A DNA stretch of 64,000 bases from Leptasterias polaris (GCA_037783415.1 JAZGTN010000089.1:1798001-1862000), one strand, 5' to 3'. Shown: positions 1 to 18,319, counted from the stretch's first letter. Translations and numbers: made by a program. Notes: generated by a model not told the origin, from the letters alone.

Positions 1-616
1 CAAAAGTTTAGGAGGAATGTTAAAATGATGGCATTTCAACCTTTTGGTAACCCCTGCCCTGCAATTTTATAGACTTTTCATCGGGGATAAAGACTGTTAT
101 TTGATTTTCACCCATCTGAAAAAAATCCACTCGGGTGCAATTCGAACCCACAACCTTTGCCATAGCAAAGGTTGTGGGTTAGAATCCCACATGTCTGTGG
201 ATTGTTTTTACAGGACTCTGGAAAGTACTTAGTATATATACAGTGCTTAATACACACAAGTGTAAGGGCAAAATCAAATAATACTATAATTTTAGATTTC
301 CATGAACTTCTGTGAAAAGTATCCTCAGTGCATGCAAGAGAAGTACATCAAAGAGTAATGATTTCTTTACATCTGAAGAAAATAACCAGGTATTCTTTTC
401 ACCAGGCAGGCATAAAAGGGTCTGAATTCAGATTAAAGTCTAAATTGTCTTATCCCTAAATAATGGGAATGTACAGCTATGTACAACCAGTGAGCAAACG
501 GGCAAAACTTTATTTAACCTCTATGACGGGTGTCCTACTCCAGTAATATCATGCAGGATGTGCAGTCAGAAATAAAAGTCTTTTTTGGGGGGGAAGAGGA
601 AGTCTTAGTAACTCAC
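1..616. other. WDR46 3' region without recognised exon
   Basis: I searched the minus strand for the conserved WDR46 C-terminus and did not find it. The notable content is a perfect hairpin at 145-180 beside a tRNA-like B-box sequence. WDR46 exon 12 has a clear GTGAGT donor at 611-616, so transcription continues leftwards past this point. Confidence 0.5.
145..180. repeat. Perfect 16-bp hairpin with 4-base loop
   Basis: AACCCACAACCTTTGC, loop CATA, then the exact inverse. Flanking TTCGAACCC and GGGTTAGAATCCC are tRNA T-arm-like, suggesting two SINE ends joined head to head. Confidence 0.75.
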
Positions 617-3600
617 CCTCTTCTCTTCCTCCTTGTGACCTTGTCTCCTCTGTTCTTTTTTGGAGGCGGAGCTTCGTCCCTTCTTCTTAAACCTTGGCTC
701 AAACTTTGGTGGTGGCTTCAAACCCTATAATAATAGTAAACAAAAATTAGTTTCAAATCTCAAAATTTTTATTTCATTCAATTTTTTCTATGAACAACAA
801 TACTCAGTACCTTAAAAAATAAACCTTTACTTGAGTCAACATTTTTGGTTTTTGTGAGCGAACTTTGACCTTTGTGGTTAACGAACGGAGAGGTCAGTTG
901 ATTGTTGCCAAGAAGTAAATAAGTGAATTACAAAAACAGCGAATGGAGTCCAAATTCCAAAAAATCAATTGGAGAGACGAACATTTGTTGCCAGGTCAAC
1001 TTTACCTGGAGTGTTAAGGGTCAGTCAACTATTAAAAGGTCAACTCAACTGCTTAAAGAAAAAAGAAAGAGTAAAAAACTTACAAAGAGCTCCTGTCTGT
1101 CTTTGTCTCGTTGAGCCATCGTTGCCTTGTCCACATACCCGATGGCAAAGGGGTCAAGGGTTATCATCTCAGGCTGGATCTGAAAGTAGGTCAAGATATC
1201 GAAGGTCAACTTCATCGCAGTTCTGAATTCAAGGAAGGGTATACCTTTGGTAGTTACTCCAAATGACCATAAAAACTTACTTGATAAGAAGCACTGCAAC
1301 TGTTGATAATGCATAACATATTGAGGAACAGTTCCCTTCTAAGGAATGTGGTTTTAAGAGAGGGATTCAAAAATATTTCAATCTGAGAAACGTTTCTCAG
1401 ATTGTGTATTCCAATTACGGATTCTTCTTCCTGCGTGGACATAACCGCTCCAGATTTTCAGTGACATCTCTGTTGATAATGCATAACATATTGAGGAACA
1501 GTTCCCTTGTAAGGAATGTGGTTTTAGAGAAAGGGGTTATAAAAAATTGAAATCTGAGAAATGTTTCATGCAGGAAAGGTTTCTCAGATTGTGCATTCCA
1601 ATTTTCGGCGATATCTCAAAAACGCTACCACCTTTTGAAATGAAGTTTTCACAGGTTAGTTTTATTGTATATACCTACGATCGTATAGCATTAAAACAAT
1701 CAAACTGTTTCCAAAACCAAAGGTATGCTTTGCCTTAATATACCATGGGAATTGAAGCATGAAGCTATCTATAAATATCAATGCATTTTGCAACTTGGAC
1801 AGTTATATCAAAAGCTTCAAAAATGACAATGGCTTGCAGAGGTTATTCAGGACTCAGTTATTGTACGAACTACATTCGATAAATCAAACGCAACAACAAG
1901 AACAACATTGGCTGTGTTCTATATTACCAGTTTAACTGAAGTTACTTACAATTTGATAAAAAGCATGTAAATATTCAAATAGGAAAAAGAACAATTCTGT
2001 TGTTGAAAATTGACAGAATGAAAAATGATAATGTGGAAAATTGTTTGGATAAAGTAGTTCAGTTTTATTGATACTTTACCTTCTCCAGGAGGGCTTTGAC
2101 TTCAAATTCTCTTCGTTGTGTTGTGGATTGGTAAGGATTGGCTTCTAGTGCATCAAAGTTGGGCTCACCAGCACCTACAAAAATAACACAGATAAACCAC
2201 AACTTACAAACAAAAAATCACTTTCTCCAGTGTATAATGAATCAGTGAGAGTATGTGAGAATTGTATTGGGGATAATTCTGGTTAATTCGCCTTGATCAC
2301 AAAACTTAGGTCTTATTCCCTGAATACAAATGGTTTTAGGATGCAAGGCTCATCACAGTAACCAGACTATGTATGAACTGGCAGCTACAGCTCCAGCAAT
2401 GGCTCAGTCGCCAAGTCATCATGCGTTGAAGTATAGCAACACCCTTAGCAACAGCCATATCCATAGCCAAAGACACCAATTCAAATACGGCCTAAGGAAA
2501 TAGATCTTATAGAAGACAATATAAGCGTCCTACCTGGAATGAGTAAACTTGAATATCCCTTAGAGTGTGTGACTCCTAAGACATCCTCATAGGGGCAGAA
2601 GCTTAACCCACTGACTTGAGACCCTAGGGTATGCCTCATGTAAGGTTTATTCTGTGTTTTAGTACAGCAGTCTTTGTACACCTGAAATGATATAAAGCCA
2701 AAGTTCTCATATTCAATACTTATGTAATTGGTACATGGTAACATGCTCAATGATAATGTGTTAGAGATGCAAGGCGGCCATAAAATATGCGTACAAAGAA
2801 AGTAGGCACATATCAGTTTAGAAAAACATCAACACTTCAAACTTGGATAAAAACTACACTTAATTAAATTAACAGATTGAAAACACACACAAATTAGTGG
2901 GAGTGAACTTCACAAATGGACAAGTAACTTCAAATTTCATGCGAGAAACATGAGGACAATGGAATAATACCTCAACGATGTTGCCAAGCCCAGCAGCCAA
3001 AAGTCCCCTCTGACTAAAACTCAACTCCCCTGCACCATGAGACACTCTGTAGACTTGTAACGGCTTGAAGGTTCTCACATCAAAGATCTTCAATTGACGG
3101 TCAGTACTTGCTGTTGCCATATACCTTTAGAGAAACAACCATGGAAATCAGAATGCAGTCCATGCTCAGTCCGGTGTGGCAGGAGATTCTGTCCATCGGA
3201 TATTCTGTCCCCCCCCATGGCGAACTGTGTACAAACGTCTTCTGATATCGCCCTCTTTTGAATTAACCTCCTTAAGCCCATGTTAATTTCCCACAGGGAG
3301 ACAGAATCTCTGGGAGACAGATTACCCTAGGACACCGTAATTCAGTCCATGTACCAAAATGTTAAGATTTTAAAAATTTGTTAAACAAATTTTAAACAGA
3401 ATTTTAAGTAAGATTTGACACTTTGCATAGTGTGAATACAATTCACTGGGGCTTGCAAAGACACCATGTACATATAACTCTTCCTATGAGTTGTGGTGGT
3501 TCTGGAGAATGCTGGACCCTGTTGCTGTTTGCAGTACTTAAGCAGCACAAAGCAACAGCCTCCAGCATTCTCCTGAAAATGATGAAAGCACACTGATCGA

Positions 3601-6600
3601 AATGTCAAGCTATTAACCGCCAGTTCTTTTCAGAACAACTGATAGAGGTTGATTTATGCACACGATGTCTCCACAAACATCACAAAATTATATAATTTGG
3701 TTTAAACTTACAATCCTTTTGAGTCAATCGCAACAGATCTGATTGCTGATTTATTACAAAGCATTTTAACAACCGGTTCTTTGACGTTGGGACTCCAGAA
3801 TGTGACAGTACCTTGAAAAACAAAATCAGGAAAAAAAGTCAGTGGCAGCTGTGGTTAAAATGCATGAGAAACTTACATCCAAGTACGTCATGTCAAACTC
3901 GTGTCAGGTCATAGACGAGGGGTTTAGTGCATCAGACTCAAGTTCTGGTGCCTGAGTTACAGGGGGTAGGTTCAAATCCAAATCATGACAATTGTGCCTT
4001 TGAGCAAAATGCTTAACTACCAACTAAAAAAAGGCTTGAGAAATCACAGCCTGTCATCGTATAAATCTCACCATTTGGATGTCCAAGATGGACGATAGCG
4101 TTGTATGGGTTGTAGGTCATGACGTCAAGACGACCGCATTTTGTGTTTATATTACACACCATCTTACCCACTGAGGTGTCTAGGTACTGAAGGTAGCCTG
4201 CAGCATTCTGAAGAAAATAACGACAGTTAGTAAATATCTGCCAGTAAGTCAACTGACCATTCAGAACCATTAAACTACATAGATGTTAATTTTGCATCGG
4301 GGATAAAGAATATAATCGGTGTAAGGGTAAGAAAATAATAAAAATGGGATGTATATGGTATTAAAACAACTGTGCATGAACCTATCTGTGTACAGTGTAT
4401 AGGTTTGGGCGACTAGTGCCCAAGTCGCAACTATCGATTGCCGTATCTGGTCACAACGGCCACTTTTCAACTACCCAGTTAACCGCACCACCACGACTAC
4501 TAAAAAAGGACACGCGACGTCATTCAAGACGACATAATGCACATCTGAAACACAACCCTTCAAGATGAAACCATTATTTCTCCACGATTGAACCTTTTGT
4601 ACAGCTCAATGATTGAATGCACACGCAGTCAATGGATCAACGTTAAGGTATGTAAATGTACAAAGTTCTTACCGCTGTGGCCAAGAGGAAATGATGAGGT
4701 AGAAACTCCATCTTAAGAACATTATGTAAATTCTTTATACAGTGGATCTCGACACCTTTGTTGTCGTACATATACAACCATTTTTTCTGGGCAACAGCAA
4801 GCATCGTCTCCAGATGAAGCCACCTAGTATAAAAACAAAAGTATTAACATTTTCAAGTGCATTTAATAACTTGTTGCGTACCATACAGAATCAAAACCTG
4901 CATGAAAATTGCTACACCATTTCATAGTGAAGTTTGCTGGGGAGGAATAAGCCATTTGTGAGTTGGATCTTAATAAAGTCTGGTACAATTACTTGCTTAG
5001 TCACAAGTTACCGCTTAGAGTTTAATTCCTCAGACTATAGAGACAGTTGCTATGTCAAATGGGTCAGGGCAAGTAATTTTACCAGACATTATTCAAATCT
5101 ACCTTGCAAACGACTTATTGGAGTGTGGGTTTGAATTCCTGTCATGAAACCTGTGCGAACAGGAAGGACCCCTATAACTGCTTCTAGTGGCTTGTCATGG
5201 CCGAGTGGATATAGTCCGGCAGCCAAAAGGCACTTTTTACCTGAACCTTGCAGCGGAGGATATATAACAGGTTTTGACTGATTTATGTTCAGTAGACCTT
5301 GTACAAACAGAATCTGCATGATGACACCCTGTGAAGTTTGGGCAATTCGAGATATAGGCGGAATATTCCTCCAATTTTATAATCCAGAATAGTCATGATA
5401 TAAGGCTAACTATTGGTGGCGCTGTTTGCTTTTTATGTAACTTTAAAGTTAATTGAAATATTGCAAGTACAAAACATATTATTTACATCACTTTAAATAG
5501 TACACAAAAACATGTGTAATACAATATTGTTTATACTTTCCAAATATGTTTAAAAACATATTTTTAAAGAAGAAAATATTTCCAAATAATTTAAAGTTGT
5601 AGAAAGAGCCTGCAGTAGCTTGACAGTTATCAGACTGGTACCATTCTGGTGCAATGTGTGAAATATTTGATAAAGTCTGGGTACACGCTGATGTAAACAA
5701 CAGGACACGTGGAGAGAATTATTAGCCACATGATAATAGCGGTCTCGCTGAACATTCGATTGTTAGGGCATACGCGTAAATATTGTTTAGCAGCTACATT
5801 TTAACACGAACTTCCAAAGATGTAGCATTACATTCATATAATTAACAAGTATTGTGACTTATTTACATAGCCAGATTGTCAATGTCAGCATTATTTGCAA
5901 TAAGTTTGGATTTATAAAGACCGCTTACATAAATTATCAGAAACCTGGTCTGAGGTGACAAATGAAATAATTGTATTATTATAAATCATGCTATCACATT
6001 GAGACCTGCCGTGTATTATTAGGACTTAGAAAGGAGTTTTAGTAAATTACATTTCCATCACATGAATCAGGACACAATTGTATCCTTACTGTGGGCATTG
6101 AAATTTGCATCGATGATGATAAAGTACATCAAGCAGAGCAGATTATTCAGTTTTTGTCTGATTAACTGCACCTGGTTTTGTATGATTTTGATTTTTTCTT
6201 GTCTGAATCAAAGCGACGGACATGAACAGAAGAATGTCTTCTCAGATGTTAATATAACTACCCCCATGATTCAAGCAACTTGTCTGATGCAGAGCCTGAA
6301 AGAATAGGCCATACATAACCTGATAATCCGAAACCTCCAGACCGGAGAGGATGTAGGGTTTTAGTTTTCGCAACAACTTAAACGGCAAGCAAAACAAACG
6401 GAGCTACAGGGACCCAGTCAGCCAAAGAAGCAACGGAGATGCTAAAGATAATAAAATAATGTTGATACTGTCCCATCCATTGACACTGTATATGTTTACT
6501 TGTAATTTGAAAATTGTTTTTGTGACAAAACAAATCCAATTTATGTTAACTGTGCTGGGCTATCTCCACTTGTGTTATTTTATAACAGGGAAGTGGTGGG

Positions 6601-9600
6601 GAAATAGTTAAACAGAAATTCCGTGACCCTTTTGACTGTGCGGGTCAGTAGTGATGGGGGGGGGGGGGAGGTGGGGATTTTCAGATCCTTTGTACGCTTC
6701 CTCATCTGTTGCATGTGGGTCGATTACAAGATTCGGGTAAATCTCTGTACAATTTTAAAAGATGTGGGGTTGCAACAAGTGTATGGGAAATAAAAGAAAC
6801 GTGGGTGTCCGGGTATGTTTGTGTTTAGGAGTCACAAGGCGTTTATCCTTTGTTGTCTTCAAAGAAAGGTGGATCCCAAAATATTTCTGAAAGTCTGTGG
6901 TCGCTCTGAATTGTAGGCAAGAATTTATTGATTACCCCGTATATAACCTATTGCCCGGTTTTAGGTTGTTGTGAACACGAGAGGTGTTTTGGAGTTTTAT
7001 TTTACTTCTGGTTTCATACGATGTGATACTTTTACGATCTGCGTGTTCATTGCTTTCAAACAACATTGATCATCCTCCCTCAAATAATTCATGTGAATTA
7101 CAAAACTCATAAGGATTTGAAATGTCACAAATACAATTTTCAAATAACAACAGGTCAACAGATACAGCGTCACTGGATGGAATAGCACCAAAATGTAGGT
7201 CATTATTAGATAGGTTCAACATTATAGGATTTGTCGAGAATGAAGAGGCTTTTCATCTCTTGGGGCTGGACTCCCCCTCCGTCCACTTTCTCCCAAAATG
7301 CAACTCTATCTCCACAGAAATCAATGTAGAAGAGGGTACATGTACATATTTTTACTTCAGGGTTTCTTTAGTCGTACAAATACGCAGGTTGGATTTGAAG
7401 AATACTATACCTTGGCCACGCCCCTTGATGGATCGTACCCCACCCATCATCTATCATCCTTAAATACATTAATGTACAAATTTCTTTCAAAGATTTATTA
7501 CAAGAAACTCTATCATAAATAAATGTACTTAGTTTTCTAATATCATGTGTGTTTGAATACAGTTACCGCCTCCTCCCACTAGCCACGCCCCCTTCAGCAC
7601 CTTACACCCTCTTTCGCCTTTTTTTAAATTATTTTTTTTAAATTTTTTTATACACTACTTCTTGGCAAGCTAATTGTATGTTTTTAATGCCATTTTGGGG
7701 GTTACAAGCTTGTATTGTTTGTGTTTACACCATAGGTATTGATAAATATCGATAAAAACATTAAATAATCGATATAAAAAATTGCCCAACCCTGAGGAGG
7801 GGTCATCACTCAGATTCTTAAACAGTATGACCTTCTTGTGTGGAATCTGCAAAAAAACATTATATATCCAACAAAACATGGTTCACCCCTTTGGCTGCCG
7901 GACTAATAAGAGCACCGGACTCAAGCTGTGATGTTTCTGTTCAGCAGAGTGTGGGTTCGAGTCCCGGTTGTGACACTTGTGTCCTTAAGCAAGACACTTA
8001 ACCATTATTGCTTCGTCCTTCGGATGGGACGTAAAGCCGTTGGTCCCGTGTGTTGTGTAATGCACGTAAAAGAACCCAGTGCACTTATCGAAAAGAGAAG
8101 GGGTTCGCCCCGGTGTTCCTGGTTTGATCGGCTGCATATTGCGCCACAGCACCTTGTAAACCATTACATGGTGCTATGTAAAGGAATAGGTCTCAAAACT
8201 TCAAAAAGTAGCTCCACATATATACCTTCCAGGAAAATACTGACTGTTGAAGCGCCTTGAGCGTCACTGAGTGACGGATATGAGCGCTATATAAGAAGCC
8301 ACTATTATTAATCACCCAAGATTGAGTATTGCAAGGGTAGAGGTTGTCGATTGAGTATTGCAAGGGATTGAGTATTGCAAGGGATTGAGTATTGCAAGGG
8401 ATTGAGTATTGCAAGGGTAGAGGTTGTCGATGTGAATGTTTACCAATCTCTGTCTCCATTTGGCTGCTGGTGCTGCATACTCCTAAGGAGTTGAGATGGT
8501 TAAAAGTCCAGTTCATACTTCACGTGAATTGTGAAAGCGAAGTACATTTCCCTACGTCACATTTGGAAAACAGCCCATACAAGATTGATTGCATCACGTA
8601 ATTTGCTTCGCATTCGCTTTCCCGTAAAGTATGAACCGGGCTTCAGGCATACAGGGCTTGAACTAGTGTAAGGCAGTAAAGCGCTTTCATACTTAAAAGC
8701 ATAAAATCATCTTATAAATGTTTATCATACTATTATTATAAACTAAAAGAGTTTAAAGTTTGTTTTTTTGCCAGGACATAGAACATTTCACTCTACCTGA
8801 CATCTCTGATGGACTCCATGACGTTGATTTCAAACATGAGTTTCTTACTGACCCAATTCATTGCAGCTAAATGACCCAGACGACCCCCAAGAAGCAACTG
8901 TCGCCCATTCTTGGTGTAGTTTAAACGGTACGGTCCAAACTGGTCTAGTTTCAGATCAAACGACTAAAACACAAACAGGAAACACATTGTGTAGTTATAA
9001 TTCAAACTTTCTTTTTCTATAAAAATGACTTCTTAGCATACATGTACAGTCACTCAATACCATAACCTTTGCACTGGTTGCGAGTGTATGTGATTCTGGC
9101 AAAGCACGATATTTTTGTCTTCCAAGTATTTAAAGATATATCACTTGTTTTTTGCTAAATTGATTTAAATATTAGACAACTATTTTTCCTCAGTCCAGGA
9201 AGTGAAAAACCTTCAAATGACAAGTAATAAACCACAAGGGAAACTGACTGGGTAAGTTTTTAAAAACTTTGGGTTGAACAAAGAAAAAATTACTAAAGCG
9301 GACCCTGAACCTGTGACCTCCAGATTAATGTGCAGGTGCTCTACTCACTGCGTTACCTAGCCCAAATGTTGGCAGTCTCCCTTTTTTGTCAATATCCTTG
9401 TATGGGATGCCAGTCAGAAGCAATTCAACCTGTAACTGAGGTATAGCCAGGGATCACACCAAAGTTTACAATACAACCTTGGAAGCAGAATTTTGGACAG
9501 AACTTTACAAACCTTTGTAGCACTTGCAATGTCTACCACTTCAGAGATGTCTTGTTGTGTTATATGAAATGTTTCTTCTCCTTTATCGGCCTCTAAGAAC

Positions 9601-10855
9601 CTGGAAACAAATAACAAGTACGAAAAAACAATCAGAAATCTGCACCTCAAAACAAAAGGTGTGCTTTTTGACGCTGTTTTCTTCAAGACATTCAATGAAA
9701 CACTAAGAAATACAGAGGCAGAAAAGATGGAGGTATGATGATGTAAATATCGCAGGGAACACCTGGACCAGAACGGCTGAGGAAAGAACAACATGGCAGC
9801 AGGCTTAGGGTATCGAAACAGATTGTAATTTCTGCTGGAACGTTTCAAGGGGCACCAAGGCAATGACCAGGGGCATGAAGAGGTGATTGCCTCCGGCATC
9901 CACATCCCTCATCAGGATGCTGGCAGCCTTTAAGGGGTATTGAAACAGAAGAAGAAGTACAACACCCAAACTGTTAGACTCTTTTTGGGTACCACACATT
10001 GTCCTGAGAACTTACCCGCTTTCTTCAGGGAGTAGCAGCTCAGTCCTTGCTGCTTGTTTGGCAGCTTGTTCTTGTCTCTCTTCATATCTCTTCATGTTCT
10101 TTCTCATTCTTGTATCTGGCATTGTTCTTCCTGTCTGTTTTTTTTTTTTCAAATTAAAATTTAAAGATTACATTTTTACAGAGAACCAGTTGAGATTTCT
10201 ATACAACTCTTGCATTAACTCAGTGGTTGAATTTCCTGCTTCTGAAAGCTTATGGCAAGCAGAGAGATATGAAATTGGGCCCCTACCTACTCATTCTCAG
10301 TTAACACGTTGATGGCACTCCGCACTACTTAATGACATCAAAATACCTGTATTCAACTTTCCAGACTGCAGTAGTACAGTCAGTACATAAGAGTAAACAT
10401 AAAGCTTAGACATATACGCGCGCATACGTAAGTAAATTTTGACACGTAGTCTGCGATCCGGGTAGTGAGCTTCTATTTTTAGCAATACTGCATAGAGCTA
10501 ATTCACAGAATTTCAAATATGTTTCAATAATTAAATTGAAGGGGTCAAAATTTGTGAGTTAAATAAAGATGTCACAACTGACCGGTTTGCTTTTCTTTCC
10601 TCGTTTATACTTCTGTATCTTCTGCTCAGGAATGGGGGCAGGTCCTTGAAATGGGTCAGCTTTCTTTCTCGAGTCCAGAAAATCTCTCTTCCATTTTGGC
10701 TCATCTTCTTCTCCTTCTTCTCCTTCTGATTTTGTTCTCTTCTTTGGACGTTTTTTAGGTTGTGTTTTGTCTTGTTGGGGTTTTGCATACTCTGTTGTTG
10801 TATTCTCTTTAGTATTTATGTCAAAATATCTGGCTGTCGACTTCTTCTTGGACAT
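617..10855 (-). CDS. WDR46: WDR46 (UTP7-like) WD-repeat nucleolar protein, 12 coding exons, 3' end missing
   Basis: WDR46/UTP7 is a nucleolar WD40 scaffold of the small-subunit processome, needed for 18S rRNA processing (family knowledge). Exons in transcription order: 10855-10583, 10134-10016, 9600-9513, 8963-8797, 4823-4673, 4207-4072, 3811-3712, 3124-2971, 2681-2534, 2174-2080, 1179-1084, 724-617. All junctions are GT-AG with consistent phase and give 545 codons. Residues 1-91 are Lys/Glu-rich and carry a [10 protein letters not shown] motif; [13 protein letters not shown] is near 148-160. The WD40 propeller follows, with [74 protein letters not shown] and [28 protein letters not shown] and VKALLEK come next, then a basic tail with KKKGRSS. 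These match vertebrate WDR46 block by block. The start is the only ATG ahead of the basic N-terminus. The final exon (about 40 residues in human) is not visible in 1-616 and probably lies beyond the window edge. Exon 2 uses an acceptor preceded by an A-rich tract instead of pyrimidines; the acceptor 4 nt downstream breaks the frame. Confidence 0.94.
1232..1745. mobile_element. Compound repeat: two partial copies of the GTTGATAATGCATAACAT element
   Basis: A block beginning TGTTGATAATGCATAACATA and running through AATCTGAGAAACGTTTCTCA occurs twice in direct order (from about 1301 and about 1472). It ends near 1745 with the inverse of the opening ATACCTTTGGTAG. The same family lies at 18356-18742 and 43310-43672. 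It sits in the last WDR46 intron up to exon 11 and does not code. Confidence 0.6.
7884..8310 (+). mobile_element. tRNA-Leu-headed SINE
   Basis: The head resembles tRNA-Leu(CAA): ACCGGACTCAAGCTGTG, then a B box in GTGGGTTCGAGTCCCGG. It continues with CTTCGGATGGGACGTAAAGC and ends TGAGCGCTATATAAGAAGCC plus ATTATT. Related copies occur at 15003-15475, 16300-16650, 41172-41487, 58596-58930 and 61706-61950. It lies in a WDR46 intron, opposite to the gene. Confidence 0.8.
8312..8432 (+). repeat. Tandem repeat of ATTGAGTATTGCAAGGG
   Basis: Five copies of the 17-base unit lie at 8322-8419; two of them are followed by the spacer TAGAGGTTGTCG. The array starts at the tail of the SINE 7884-8310. Confidence 0.85.
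9215..9480 (-). mobile_element. Second tRNA-derived SINE family (GTTAATC head)
   Basis: Read on the minus strand it has a tRNA-like GAGCACCTGCACATTAATCT, a B box, TTTCTTTGTTCAACCCAAAG and a flank TGGTTTATTACTTGTCATTT. Its other side carries TGGCTATACCTCAGTTACAG. Related copies are at 35720-35945 (+), 37296-37445 (-), 37915-38150 (mixed) and 51775-51960 (-). The anticodon region of the better copies reads CACGTTAATCC, so a tRNA-Asn-like origin is possible but not certain. Confidence 0.6.
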
Positions 10856-11534
10856 TTTTCTCTAAAGAAAAGTACAAAGTACAGAAATAATTATTTATGT
10901 CCAGTTCCGTTTGTTAATCCCATCCACACCAAGTACGCACATTGTGTTGATCATATTCATATTCATACATTTCTCCCCAGAATCAGATACAGGTTTGTTA
11001 AGTTTTCCAAGTTAATATCTGTTAAAATAAGTTAAATAAAAAAATACATATTGTTACAATTCAAAAAGACAGAATACAAACCCAAACTTAGCAAATTATA
11101 AACAAACAAAGAGTCACACTCACAGACCATTTGGTCCATATTGGCATTAATTAAAGATCTAATTCTATTAAATATTAGTTTAACTAAATAATACAATTTC
11201 TATTACTTGGCGGGAATTACCCTCCCTTGGCGGCTGGCCCAAAGTTGTCGGAATTACACGCTGCTATGAATTCACAAACAGTGAATATCGCAGAAACACA
11301 CCAAAAACACACTAATCAAATCAGTGCTCACCACACACCGTACACGATATTCTACTCAACTGTCCAATATAAATACCTCTGACAAAACACAAGGACCCAA
11401 ACACAATTTCGGAAATGTAAATGAACAACACCATAACCATAATATATGTAAAACGTCACATGAAAGGCTGACAACATAAATTACAACCGTACATTTTGGG
11501 GAGATTCTCCAGAAGCACGTTCTTCCATGGAAGT

Positions 11535-11544
11535 CGCCATGTTG
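11535..11544 (+). promoter_or_regulatory. YY1-type motif CGCCATGTTG
   Basis: CGCCATGTTG fits the YY1 consensus CGCCATNTTG, which often lies just downstream of metazoan housekeeping transcription starts. It lies between WDR46 and CDC7, so either gene may use it. Confidence 0.45.
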
Positions 11545-11639
11545 AATGTCAAAGGTCAAAAATAGCGAGTTTTAATTCGCTGGTACCCGGTATTTGCTAT
11601 TTGGGCATTCGTAGTTTCTTCACGCAACGATAGCAAATA

Positions 11640-11760
11640 AAGTGTTACCAACCAAAGATTTCGCGCGAAATTTGTGTAGAATTTACTGCGGATTCAATTT
11701 GGGATGAACGGTAACTTGGGGAACGGAGCAACAAAATAACGTTAGATTCGACGAAAACAG
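11640..11760 (+). other. CDC7: Probable CDC7 5' non-coding exon with an 11-codon uORF
   Basis: The donor AACAG|GTAAAT at 11760/11761 and the acceptor before 12539 would remove a 778-base intron and join this stretch to the CDC7 start exon. The upstream boundary is not visible; 11640 is a guess. A short ATG frame at 11704-11739 (11 codons and TAA) lies inside it and would be an upstream ORF if transcription starts before 11704. Confidence 0.45.
11659..11670. promoter_or_regulatory. Palindromic E2F-type site TTTCGCGCGAAA
   Basis: The 12 bases TTTCGCGCGAAA form a perfect palindrome carrying the E2F consensus TTTSGCGC on both strands. It sits about 90 bases upstream of the donor that ends the proposed CDC7 5' exon. 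CDC7 is an S-phase gene and mammalian CDC7 is reported as E2F-controlled (established knowledge), so the site fits its neighbour. Confidence 0.7.
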
Positions 11761-12580
11761 GTAAATTTTGTCACAAATTTGCACAGACTGTAAAGTTAAT
11801 ATCTGTTAAAACTAGCTTTTGGCTTTTGTTGCAATAATTATATGGAAGTTTACGTGTTTTTTTTAAGGGTTCTATCTACAAAGACAAGTCAAAGTTTTAA
11901 CTTTTAATAAAAACTTTATTAATATTTTTTTTTACTGAACTGAATGAGTAAGAATAGAGTACAGAGAGTTATCACTTTATCTCAGTTGGGCCCATTGTTC
12001 GTGTTGAGGTATTTTCATTTATTTATTAATAACTCAGCCTAGTGACAATGTTAAATAATTATAAATACAAAAGAAAGTAAGTAAATAAACAAATTCAAAA
12101 CTACTGGAAAAACCTTGATTATAAATGTTTATGTCGATAATCGATAAAAAGAAAGTAGTGCTCCTTCCTCCTTGCATGCTTTTAACTTCATTGTCTGCAG
12201 CTAATTAAATCCCTCTACTATGTCTACAATATTAAAGTCTTTGACGAGACGGGTCAAATAAGCCTTTGGCTTTCTACCGACCCAAGACTTCCTAGCAAAA
12301 TTCTAACAAGCAAGATTAAGAGAAATCCCGCCACAGTACAGTATAGATGCACAAAAACCACAATTATAAGAATGCCTTTAATTAAGAATTTAATTTTGGT
12401 TCATTTATTAAGTTTAGGTCCCTGGCCCTCTAGGGCCTCCTTGTTAAACTTCCTCCTGGAATAACCAACCAAGTACCATATACCAAATAAATCAACGATA
12501 TCATTTTTAATATTAACAGTTTTCTTTTTGTAATTCAGGCAGGATAGCGATTACCCACTAACTTGACAAGTCCTCTGAGG

Positions 12581-18319
<5,739 letters not shown>

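Larger units (their letters stand above)
10856..12580. promoter_or_regulatory. Divergent WDR46/CDC7 promoter region
   Basis: The start codons of WDR46 (minus) and CDC7 (plus) lie 1.7 kb apart, pointing away from each other. Seen between them: a possible WDR46 5' UTR acceptor (minus-strand TAG at 10862-10864), a YY1-type motif at 11535-11544, an E2F-type palindrome at 11659-11670, a splice donor at 11761 that can end a CDC7 5' non-coding exon, and the matching acceptor at 12536-12538. Transcription start sites are inferred, not seen. Confidence 0.65.

Noticed and set aside
7884..7975. Possible functional tRNA-Leu gene
   Set aside because: Only the A/B-box-like part of a SINE; acceptor stem pairing is absent and many copies exist.
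7900..8260. 110-codon plus-strand frame
   Set aside because: It is the body of a tRNA-headed SINE; the same peptide-like text appears in the other SINE copies.
9414..9905. 163-codon minus-strand frame
   Set aside because: Only the part 9513-9600 is a WDR46 exon, in this frame; the rest is intron and repeat read through its splice sites.
10531..10788. Overlapping minus-strand frame at WDR46 exon 1
   Set aside because: Shadow frame of exon 1; the in-phase frame from 10855 carries the conserved [10 protein letters not shown] motif.
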